From contig CM049310.1 in the NCBI GenBank assembly GCA_026874595.1, positions 9,920,001 to 9,984,000 on the forward strand: a DNA stretch of 64,000 nt, given 5' to 3'. Numbering within the stretch: position 1 is the first letter of the stretch; the number at the start of each line of letters is the position of its first letter. Below are positions 1-12,300 of the stretch, piece after piece. The translations under genes were made by a program, and so were the position numbers. The notes beneath the pieces are model-generated. The model did not search any database, was not told where the DNA came from, and saw only the letters and a list, made by a program, of their open reading frames with translations. This DNA is from Sipunculus nudus (Eukaryota > Annelida > Sipuncula > Golfingiida > Sipunculidae).

Positions 1-3000
1 ATTGACCATGGCGTATTTCATCAGTTCCTTAAGACTTGTGGTGCCACTTTTATTAGCTCAGCTGACTGAAAGTCATCTGAGCTATAGCGATCACTCTTTG
101 TCCGTCGTCCGTCTGTCCGTCTTTTAACCAGGCACAAATCGTAACCGCTGGACCTAGAACCTTGTAACTTGGCATTCTGAGAGGCCCATGAAAAATCTCC
201 TTGGAAACCAGAAATTAGGTCTCTGTTACCCATATCCTTCGAGCTATGGGGCCCCAAAGTACCCCCCAGAAAAGTCAAAAATTTCATACAAAAACATCAA
301 TATCTCATTAACTACATCACTGATGGTCATGATTTTTTGCATACATATTGATCATGAGATGTTCCATCAGTTCCTGCAGACTGGTGGCGCCACCTGTATT
401 TTTTGATTTTTACAAATTTTTTTCTCTATTTTTGAGACCTTTAAAAATGTGAACATCTGTTAACAAGGCACAAATTGTAAAGACTAGACCTAGAATCTTC
501 ATTCTTGAGACATTGAGAGGTCAATGAAAAAATCTCCTTGGAAACGAGAAATTAGGTCTCTGTTACCCATATCCTTTGAGCTATGGGGCCCAAAAGTACC
601 CCCTTGATTAGTCAAAAATTTCTTACAAAAACTTCAATATCTCAATAACTACATCACTGATGGTAATGATTTTTGGCATACATATTGATCATGAGATGTT
701 CCATCAGTTCCTGCAGACTGGTGGCACCACCTGTATTGTTAGAATTTTTACGATTTTTTTCCTCTATTTTTGAGACCTTTTAGGATGCTGTCATCTGTTA
801 ATGTGGCACAAATCGTAACGACTGGACCTAGAATCTTCATTCTCGAAACACTCAGAGACCTATGAAAAGTCTCCATGGAAACCTGAAGTTAGGTCTCTGT
901 TACCCATATCCTTTGAGCTATGGGGCCCCAAATTACCCCCCAGAATTGTCAAAAATGTCATACAAAAACTTCAATATCTCATTAACTACATCACTGATGG
1001 TCATGATTTTTGGCATACGTATTCATGATCAGATGTTCCATCAGTTCCTGCAGACTGGTGGTGCCATCTGTATTGTTAGATTTTTTTACGATTTTTTCCT
1101 CTATTTTTGAGACCTTTAAGGATGCTGTCATCTGTTAACGTGGCACAAATCGTAATGACTGGACCTAGAATCTTCATTCTCGACACACTTAGAGACTCAT
1201 GAAAAGTCTCAATGGAAACCTGAAATTAGGTCTCTGCTACCCATATCCTTCAAGCTATGGGGCCCCAAATTACCCCCCAGAATTGTCAAAAATTTCATAC
1301 AAAAACTTCAATATCTCATTAACTACATCACTGATGGTCATGATTTTTGGCATACGTATTGATGATGAGATGTTTCATCAGTTTCTGCAGACTGGTGGTG
1401 CCACCTGTATTTTTCAATTTATACGAATTGTTTTCTCTATTTTTAAGACCTTTAAAAATGAGAACAGGGCACAAATCATAAAGACTGGACCTAGAATCTT
1501 CATTCTTGACACACTGATAGGTCCATGAAAAGTCTCCATGGAAACCTGAAATAAAGTCTCTGTTACCCATATACTTTGAGCTGTGTGATGGGCTCCCAAT
1601 TAGCCCCCAGAATAATGGAAAATTTAATAAAAACAAACTGCAACATCTCAATAACTACAACACTGATACATATTGCATACATATTGATCAAGAGGTGTTC
1701 TATCAGTTCCTGCAGACTGGTGGTGCCACCTGTATTTTTTCAAATTTTCACAATTTTTTTTTCTCTAATTTTGAGACCTTTAAGGATGTAGTTATCTGTC
1801 AACAGGGTACAAATTGTAACGACTGGACCTAGAATCTTCATTCTTGACAGACAGGAAGACCCATGAAAAGTCTCCATGGAAACTTGAAATTAGGTCTCTG
1901 TTACCCAAAATCTCTGAGCTATGGGGCTCCGATGTACCCCCAAGAATAATGGAAAATTTGATACAAAAGCTTAAGTATCTGATAAACTAATGCATTGATC
2001 ACCATAATTCTTTTCATGGATATTGGTCATGGAATGTTCCATCAGTTTCTGCAGACTGGTGGCACCACCTGTATTCTTTCGATTTTTTAAGATTTTTTGG
2101 TTCAGCTGACTGAATGTCATTAAAGCTATAGTGACCACTCTTTGTCTGTCGTCCGTCTGTCTCTCTGTCTGTTAACCAGGCACAAATCGTAACCATGGAC
2201 TTGGAATCTTCTATATTGACATCCAGGGAGGTCCATGAAAAAAATCTCCAAGAAAACCTGAAATGAGGTTTGTGTTACCCATATCCTGCGAGATATGGGG
2301 CTCTGAAGTACCTACCAGAATAATCAAAATTTTATACAAAAGCTCCAGTATCTGAAAAACTTATGCATTGATTACCATGATTCTTCGCATGCATATTCAT
2401 CATGGAGTGTTTCATCAGTTCCTGCTGAGTGGTGGTGCCACCTGTATTTTTTCGAATTGTTATGCATTTTTTTCTCTATTTAAGAGACCTTCAAAGATGC
2501 GGTCATCTGTAAACAGGGCACAAATCATAACCATTGGACGTAGAATCTTCCAACTTGAATTCAAGAGGGGACCATGAAAAATCTCCTTGGAAACCTGAAA
2601 TAGGTCTCTGTTATGCATATCCTTCGAGCTATGGGGCTCAGAAACATCCCCCAGAATAATTAAAAATTTGACACAAAGGCCCCAGTATCTGAATAACTAA
2701 TGGATTGATCACCATGATTCTTTGCATGCATATTGATCATGGAGTGTTTCATCAATTCCTGCAGACTGGTGGCACCACCTGTATTTCTTTCAAATTGTTA
2801 TGCATTTTTTTCTCTATTTTTGACACCTTCATATCCTTTGAGCTATGGGGATCATAAGTACTGCCCCAAAAATAATTAAAAATATGATACATAAGCTCCA
2901 GGATCTGAATAAGTAATGCATTGATTCCCATTTTTTTTTTTTTTTGCATATTAATCATTGAATGTTTCATAAGTTCCTTCAGACTGGTGGTGCCAGCTAT

Positions 3001-3620
3001 ATTTTTTTATTTTTACATATTTGTTTCACTATTTTTGACACCTTCAAATAAAGTGGTCATCCATTAACAGGGCACAAATTGTAACAGTTGGACCTAGAAT
3101 CTTCTTACTTGATATCCTGGGAGGTCCATCAAAAATCTCCTTCCAAACCTGAAATTAGGTCTCTGTTACCCATATCCTTCAACCTATTGGGCTTGTAAGT
3201 TCCCCGAGATAGATGATTGAAAATTTTCTGAATAACTAATACATATTGATCATGGAGTGTTCCATCATTTACTGTAGAGTGGTTGCACCACCTTCATTTT
3301 TCTAATTTTTACAGATACATATATTCCATGGTGACAAGATAAATGAAATAGTTAATCAAGTTTTTTTTTTAATTGGTGAATTGAACCGAGTAATTGACCA
3401 TTTTATGATGTTTATTAAAGATTTTTTATATTGTAGTTTGTTCAATTTTTTCCCAGGTTCTTCATTGCCTTCAGTTAATATAAGTTGAATATGGTTAAAA
3501 TTTAATTCTTGCAATACCAGTTAAAACTAATGTATGATGACTACATATTCATTAGATTTTGCATGCAAAACATGCTTGTAATTCAAGTTCAGCTGAGCGT
3601 CATGGCCCATGGGCCTCTTG
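1..3620 (+). mobile_element. Family A repeat array (A0), about 337-bp tandem units
   Basis: Diverged tandem copies of a unit containing GGAAACCTGAAATTAGGTC, then ATGGGGCCCCAAA, CAGACTGGTGG(C/T)GCCACC and a T-rich tail. The CAGACTGGTGG mark recurs at about 374, 714, 1053, 1387, 1714, 2049, so the period is about 337 bp. Family A start tips (hairpin TAGCTCAGCTGACTG / AGTCATCTGAGCTA plus GTCC-type microsatellite) lie at about 48 and about 2098. An end tip (CAGCTGAGCGTCATGGCCCATGGG) lies near 3592-3618. No coding capacity. This is probably intron of the C3-like gene. Confidence 0.8.
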
Positions 3621-4735
3621 TTTTTTCAAATGTTTGCACATTTTTTTTCTATTTTTGAGATGTTCAAATGAAGCAGTCCAGCTGATAACAGGGCACAAAC
3701 TGTGACCGATAATCCTAAAAACTTCTAACTGTTCATCCAGGGAGGTCATTGGCAAATCTCCTTGGAAACTTGAAATTAGGTGATGTTGACCTATATTCTG
3801 TGAAAATTGGGCCAAAAAACATGATTTTTAGCACCCTGAAAATCAGATGGGCACATATTGTTTCTACTAGCTGTAGAATGTTCCAAGGTAATATACAGGG
3901 AAGTCTTGGGCAATCTCAATGGAAACCTAAAATTAGGTCATAGTGACCTATATTTTGTGTGATACTGGCCAAAGTCTTGGGCAATCTCTATGTAAACCTG
4001 AAATTAGGTCATGGTGACCTATATAAGTGGCCAAAGACCCAAGCACCCTGACAGACAGGGCACAAATCTTTACTAGAATCTTCTGTCTTGACATCGGGGG
4101 ATGTCCTTCAGAAATGTGCATGGTCATTTTTAGCTCAGCTGACTGCATACAAAAAGGCTAGATTTCATGGAAATGGCTTGACATATTATCTTGAAACTTT
4201 TTCTTCTTGTTGATTTTGAAGAACTTTAATTGCTACAGATGAATGGGGATACCACATACGAAATTTGGCATTCAGATGATAAAATTCCTTTTGTGAATGT
4301 CTTCCTAGTTGGCTGAGCATCATGACCACAGGATACTTGTTAAACCTGGCAATGAACTAAATCAGTTCTGTAAGTGATTGTCCCTGTTCCATGTATTTGG
4401 AGATTACTATATAACTGATTTCAGTAATCATCCACCAAATGATGTAATGCAATTACAAATTGAATATTTTCCAATCAGAAATGTCCAAATTTCTTAGTTT
4501 ATCTGATTTGAAAGATTACTGAGCTGTTGTGAAGGCCTTTACCTGTAGGCCATCAATCCAGACTTTCATTAGGCACAACAAAGAATGGAGCAGAACACAT
4601 TTAAGCTCATGTAATGCATGTCCCAAGTCTGAAAAAACCTTTCAATAATTATTCACAGAAGATTCTGTTTTTGGTTTGACATTTTGAAAATGTCTGGCTT
4701 TTATTCATTTCTTTCTTGTATTTTCATTTTTTTAG
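3621..4735 (+). mobile_element. Diverged family A remnants and unique intron sequence
   Basis: Bases 3621-4130 hold shorter diverged units (CTTGGAAACTTGAAATTAGG and relatives). A start tip at about 4126-4146 (TTTTTAGCTCAGCTGACTG) is followed 180 bases later by an end-like tip (GCTGAGCATCATGACC, 4312-4328), so this may be a small deleted copy. Bases 4340-4735 look unique and lead into the acceptor of the first C3-like exon seen here. Confidence 0.55.
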
Positions 4736-6310
4736 TGTTCCTTCCATCCTTCCCAAAAATGATGATGAACTTCACAGCAGCACTGGGGAAGAAATGGAGA
4801 GCACAGGAGACAGCGAGGAAGCACGGTTTATATTTGATTCATATGAAGAAGATTATGATTTTGATGGGAGCACTTTTGAGGATGATAAATATGACAGAGC
4901 TACTGGCAAAGCCTCATATATGGATACTTTTGACCATGAGGGCTTTTTGAACTTTGATAAAACTGACAGTGGGAGTTCCTTTGGGGATGAAGAATATTTT
5001 GGTGTGGTGCCAACTAATAAAAAGATAAACCATCTTAGGGGCAGCAGCGTTGTCCTGGACATAAAAGTGTGTGTCAGGCACAGATTTAGGAGTGCATCTA
5101 GTAATATTACGGGTATACCTGTGGCAATCCTTGAGGTTGGGCTGTTTACAGGATTTAAACCAATAATTGAAGACTTACAAAAGGTAAGATTTTTTGAAGA
5201 GTGAAAGAAAGAGCACATCATCCGTTTGAAGAAAACTTTGGAACCATATAATAATAATAGGCTGTAAACCTAGAAGAGTTGGTTGTGAAATTAATCACTA
5301 GGTGGCAGGCACTTAGCAAATATGATAGGTTTGCCAGGCACTGGCCTCTTCATCATTATGAAGAGTTGGTCAAGTCAGAGCCACCTGGCTCCACCAATTA
5401 TCAAAATCATTCTTTTTGGATTTCAGTGGTCTGTCTTAATGAGTTCACCTATTTACTATTCAATCTATTTTAAAACTAATAAAAATCCAGGATTAGCCAT
5501 CCTGTCACCAAAGTTACAGTGGCCACACTGATCAATTCTACTAATACAAAGGTTTTACCCTTTCACTGTAAAAATCACTAGACCAAGTTGTTAATTCATG
5601 CATGTCTTCTGCAAATGGCAACTAAGATCACCATTGGCTGGAAGATCTACCCAGGCAAGGTTTCAGTATAAACCTCCGGTTTCATATAAATAATTGTTTT
5701 CACAATCAGACTTCATTTAATTTAAAATGCATTACATTCATTCAACTTTGAACAACATTAAACATTTGTCATTTTATCTTTTCAGATTGACACAATCCAT
5801 GTGTTGAGATTTGAAGTCACTGATATTGCAGTGGTCTTTTATCTTAAAAATGTAAGTATCAGTGCACATAAAATATTTAATCACCTCACCTCAAGTTTTT
5901 ATTCTCACATCAGTATTTTCTGTAAAATGTATTGAACATTAGTAAAAGAAATGGGATAGAAATGTATGAGGAATTGTTACTCATAATTACTTGTATGCAC
6001 TATTTCATCCACATTAAAATGGGGACAGAACTTGTAATGAATAAAGCTTAATTTTATGACTGATTATATAAAATGCATGATAATTAAAAAGTATTAGGAG
6101 ACAAGTGCCAGTTTATTCTGAAAGCATGTAACGTTTTAATATTTACAGATATATCAAGCTTCCCGTATTTGCCTGCAATATCGGATTAAAAGGGAATATG
6201 CAGCTTCTTTCCTGCATCCTGCACTAGTTACCTTGTATCCATGGAGAAGGAAAGGTACAAATACTTGCACATACATACACAGCTTTTCAGATGTTAACAT
6301 CATATGTGTG

Positions 6311-6377
<67 letters not shown>

Positions 6378-9300
6378 ACACCAATTTATACTCAGTTCCA
6401 GGTTTCTTACAAACACAAACACAAACATGAGAGTATGTCCTCATGTGGCTAACTCTTGACTATCACCAAAGTCCTTATGTGATATATAAATTACTTTATC
6501 ATTTTTAGCTCAGCTGACTGAAAGTCATCTGAGCTATAGCGATCACTCTTTGTCCGTTGTCCGTCTGTCCGTCTGTCCGTCCGTTAACCAGGCACAAATC
6601 GTAACCGCTGGACCTAGAACCTTGTAACTTGGGATTCTGAGAGGTCCATAAAAAATCTCCTTGGAAACCAGAAATTAGGTCTCTGTTACTCATATCCTTC
6701 GAGCTATGTGGCCCCAAAGTACCCCCCAGAAAAGTCAAAAATTTCATACAAAAACTTCAATATCTCATTAACTACTTGACTGATGGTCATGATTTTTGGC
6801 ATACATATTGATCATGAGATGTTACATCACTTCCTGCAGACTGGTGGCGCCACCTGTATTTTTCGATTTTTTACGAATTTTTTTCTCTATTTTTGAGACC
6901 TTTAAAAATGTGAACATCTGTTAACAAGGCACAAATCATAAAGACTGGACTTAGAATCTTAATTCTTGACACACTGAGAGGTCCATGAAAAATCTCCTTG
7001 GAAACCAGAAATTAGGTCTCTGTTACCCATATCCTTTGAGCTATGGGGCCCCAAAGTACCCCCCAGAATAGTAAAAAATTTCATACAAAAACTTCAATAT
7101 CTCAATAACTACATCACTGATGGTCTTCATTTTTGGCATACATATTGATCATGAGATGTTCGATCAGTTCCTGCAGACTGGTGGCGCCACCTGTACTGTT
7201 TGATTTTTTACGATTTTTTCCTCTATTTTTGAGACCTTTGAGGATGCTGTCATCTGTTAGTGTGGCACAAATCATAACGACTGGACCTAGAATCTTCATT
7301 TTCGACACACTGAGAGACCTATGAAAAGTCTCCATGGAAACCAGAAATTAGGTCTCTGTTACCCATATCCTTCGAGCTATGGGGCCAAAAATTACCCCCC
7401 AGAATAGTCAAAAATTTCATACAAAAACTTCAATATCTCATTAACTACATCACTGATGGTCATGATTTTCGACATACATATTGATCATGAGATGTTTCAT
7501 CAGTTTGTGCAGACTGGTGGCGCCACCTGTATTTTTCAATGTTCACGAATTGTTTTCTCCATTTTTGAGACCTTTAAGGATGTAGTTATCTGTCAACAGG
7601 GTACAAATCGTAACGACTGGACCTAGAATCTTCGTTCTTGACACACAGGGAGACCCATGATAAGTCTCCATGGAAACCTGAAATTTGGTCTCTGTTACCC
7701 ATATCCTTTGAGCTATGGCACTCCAAAGTACAGCTCAGAATAATGGAAAATTTGATACAAAAGCTAAAGTATCTGAACAACTAATGCAGAGATAACCATA
7801 ATTGTTTGCATGGATATTGATCATGGAGTGTTTCATAAGTTTCTGCAGACTGGTGGCACCACCTGTATTTGTTCGTTTTTTTTTCGAAATTTTTCTGTAT
7901 TTTTGAGACCTTTAAAGATATGAACATCTGTTAACAGGGCACAAATCATAAAAACTGGACCAAGAATCTTCATTCTTGACACACAGGGAGACCCATGTAA
8001 AGTCTCCATGGAAACTTGAAATTAGGTCTCTGTTACCCATATTCTTTAAGTTGTATGGGTCCAAAATACCCCCCCCCCCAGAATATTGGAAAATTTGATA
8101 CAAAAACTGCAGTATTTCAATAATTACAACACTGATGGTCATGATTTTCGGCATACATATTGATCATGAGCTGTTCATCAGTTTCTGCAGACTGGGTGTG
8201 CCACCTCTATTTTTTTTTCAAATTTTTACGAATTTTTTTCTTTTTTTTTGAGACCTTTAAAGATGTGGTTATCTGTCAACAGGGTACAAATCGCAACAAC
8301 TGGACCTAGAATCTTCATTCTTGTCATGCAAGGAGGCCCATGAAAGGTGCCTGTGGAAACTTGAAATTAGGTCTCTGTTACCCATATCCTTCAAGCTATA
8401 GGACTCCAAAGTATCCCTCAGAATAATGGACAATTTGATACAAAAACTGAAGTATCTGAACAACTAATGCAGAGATCACCATGATTTTTTGCATGGATAT
8501 TGACCATTAAGTGTTTTTATTAGTTTCTGCAGACTGGTGGAGCCACCTGTATTTTTGTATCCGCCAAAACGAAGTTTTGCGGATACTATGTTTTTGACCG
8601 AGTTCCTCCGCCGCCGCCGCGTTCGTTTCCAGAGAGCTCCTCGGAGACTAATGGACCGATTTTTCCCAAACTTACACCTATTATCGGGTCACATGTGAAC
8701 TGGTGCCTAACCAATTTGCATTGACCTCTGACCTTTCCTCTCTATCCAGTGTCCATTTGTGGGTCTGTTTCCACTCATAAACCCTCATATCTCGGGAACC
8801 GTTTGACCGATCAGGAAATAAAATTGATACAAATGTAGCCCTTGGATTGCTTTATAACATACACAAAAAATGGTGGCGCCACCTGTAACCATGTTTGCAC
8901 AGTGTCCATCTGTTCATCTGCCTTTTGTTAAAATCACTCATATCTCTGCAGTGAATTGACTAATTCACCTGAAATTCGTCATGTGTATACATCCAGGATA
9001 GCTTTCTTGATTTTATGACAGGTGGCGCCACCTACGTTCACGTTCACACTGATGACATCCAAGCTTATATCTCGGGAACCGTTTGACCGATCAGGAAATA
9101 AAATTTATACAAATGTAGCCCTTTGATAGCTCTGTAACATACACAAAAAATGGTGGCGCCACCTGTAACAATGTTTGCACAGCGTCTGTCTGTTAGTCTG
9201 CCGTGGCCTAAAATTACTCATTTCTCTGTAGTGGATCGACATAACTGCCTAAAATTTTGCAGGTTTATACATCGTGGACAGCTTTCTTGATTTTATGACA

Positions 9301-12300
9301 GGTGGCGCCACCTACATTCTAGTTAATGCTGGACACATCCAAGCTCATATCTCAGGAACCATTTGACCGATTGGGCCAAAATTGTGCATGTGTTTAGATC
9401 TCACATAGGTCTTTATCATGCACAAAACTGGAGGGGTTACCTGGAAAGATTTTTGCACAGTGTTTGTCTGTTTGTCTGCCATGGGCAAAAATCGCTCATA
9501 TACATGTAGTGGTTTGACTTTTCTGCCTAAAATTTTGCAGGTGTATACAACTTGGACAGCTTTCTGGATTTGTGGTAGGTGGCACAACCTACATACACAT
9601 TTAGGCTGCAGACATCCATGCTAATATGCAACATACCTCACTCTATTTCCCCTTGCCACTCAATCCATGCCTCACTATCTGATTTTGGCAGATACATGTA
9701 GTCACTTGTCGGTTACCCGTATTCTAGTTTTAAAAGTTTACACATTTTTCTCTATTTTTGAGATATATAAATACAGACTAAATCTTGGCCTGTTGGTTAA
9801 TCTGTTTGATGCTTCAGTTGAATGGGTATATACTACCATTCTGATGATAAAATTTCCTTTTGCGAATCTCTTCCCAGTCAGCTGAGCGTCATGACCCATG
9901 GGTCACTTGTTAACTTAGCTGACTGAAAGTCAACTGAGGTATAGGGATGGCACTATGTCCATCTTCTGTCTGGCCATCCATCCTTTAGCAGGGCACAAAC
10001 CGTAACTGCTAACTCAAGAAAATGTTTACTGAATATCCAGGTAGGTTAATAAAAAATCTCCTTGGAAACCTGAAATTAGGTCCCTGCCACCTATATCCTC
10101 TGAGCTATGGGGCTAGTAAGTACCCCAAAAAATAATTTAAAATTTGATACAAAACCTCAAGTATCTTGATATGCATGGATTGCCATGAATCTTGCCTTGA
10201 ATATTAAACATGACTAGTTTTGTCAGTTCCAAAAAACTGGTGGTGCCACCTGTATTTTTTCTATATTTTATGATTTTTCCCCCTTGATTTTGAGACTTCC
10301 AAATTATATTTATACTATCAGATTTGCAATTGTGGTTTCATCTTGTTGCTGAAACCTTGTGTGTTATTAGGGCCCCGCTTGAATAGGCAGTTGCCCTATA
10401 GTAATAACCTTGTCCGTCCGTCTGTCTGTCTGTTTGTCTTTATGTATGTGTGTAATATTTGTTTCCTGATGATAACTCTAGTTTGGATTGACATCTTGAT
10501 TTCAAACTTGAATTATATATGGCCCACCAATTAAGCAAGAACTCTCTTGATTTTCGGGTCAAAAGATCAAAGTTCAAGGTCACAGGACCCACTTATTTAG
10601 AAAGATTGTGGATGCATTTAAAGCCAAACTTTTCAGCCCAAACCTTCCATCTAGCAAATATAGTTGAACTGCAAATAGGAGATTAACTTGATTAATTTTG
10701 GGGTCACAAGGGCAAAGGTCAAGGTCACAGTAATCATCTGTCCACATATTTGTTTCTGAATGATAGCACCAGTTTTGATGAACAAACTGGTTTCAAACTT
10801 GATTTAAATATGGCCCACCAATAAAGTAAGAGTTTTCTTTTGATTTACGGGTCACTAGGTCAATGGTCAAGGTCACAGGACCCATCCATTCACAAATTTG
10901 TTTATGGATGATAACTCCAGGCAGGTAGACAGGTTAGCTTCAAACTCATCACAGGACACATATTTTGAAAAAGCTCATAAACATAATCTATAGACAAATT
11001 CAGCTGAGTGTCTAGATCCATGGGTCCCTAGTTCTATAAGACCATCGAGTGTTTCCTCTATCAAGTTTTAACACTGTTCACTAACATAAAGAAAGTACAT
11101 ATTTATTTTGGTTAGTTGATGTACCTTGATATGTTATTCCAGCCAAGGGAGAGAACAATATAAACATTTATATTAGCCCATATGTAAATGAGATATAACT
11201 CCATATCCATGGATATTTGTTTATATTTAGACTATGGCTGCACAAAAACGATAACTCCACCACACCTAACAGAGCCTTCACCACTTGCTCTCTGCTCAGA
11301 TAGTGGCTGCATTTGTACTGGTAAGTCAATTTTTAGTATTGGTTTTTATTACAACAATAAATTTGTAATCCTTTGAAAGATAACACATTATCCACTTGTT
11401 AGCTAAGAATTATTGTGATAATATTAAATTATCATATGATTATTAAAGTAAATGTATTTTAGTTTTTATGGTAACAGTGATTTGCATTATATTTCTTACC
11501 TTTGTGATAACATCCAATTTGATCGATCACTAAGAGTCAATGCTAACAGTTATTCTGATATCACAGTTAATGATCAGTGTCACCTGGTGGTCATTATGCA
11601 AACAACTAAAGATTTGCACGACTGCATTTGCAGGCAAGTGTGGTTCATGTATCAGGGATGGACCCATCACAGGAAACATTGTAAGCCAGCTAATAACTAA
11701 AATATGCACAGAATTTCACTTTGGTAAGTATTAGTAAATATGCGTTACTTTATATAACACAGTTCATTAACCATACCAAAGACCTTGATCAAACTTTTGG
11801 TGTTCTCTAGAAATAAACTGAATTTTCATATAATCGTATGGAAAACTTTGTTGAACTGTATTGTAAGTAAGACTGCCCTATTAAAGTAGCCATTCAAGTG
11901 GTTTCTTCAAGTGTTCAGGATATATTGTTTCCTTATTCCCCTTTTAAAATGCCACTGCAGTCAATTTAAAGAAGCTGTAATTAGATTTGTCAGAATTTAG
12001 AATTGAATGATGCATCTTAAATCTGTCCTACTATGATTTATTACTCCTTTATTACTTTATCAGCAGTACCAGGAACTACTAACCTTTGATTATTTTCCTG
12101 CAGCTTTGCTCGTGAAAGTGACACACTATTCTGTTGAAAAAGGCTTTGAAAAATATGATGTCATCGTGGACAGAGTAATGCTGCAAGGTATGCATTGGTA
12201 TGTGTTTCATTTTCAGATTTTTTTTCCAAAGATACTGATTTTGTTGTTACCATTTAATCAAAACCTTATTGGTCATTTATTCTGATGGCTTGTGACATGT

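Noticed and set aside
862-1528. Series of similar 80-110-codon frames (GLCYPYPxSYGAPNYPPE) in 1-1600 and in the A2/A1 copies
   Set aside because: They follow the 337-bp family A unit on both strands with no consistent length, start or codon pattern. They are by-products of the repeat.
9345-9587. 80-residue frame conserved at 54801-55043, at first suggestive of a selected protein
   Set aside because: The two are copies of one nested family B element; similarity covers non-coding flanks equally, so it shows recent copying rather than selection.
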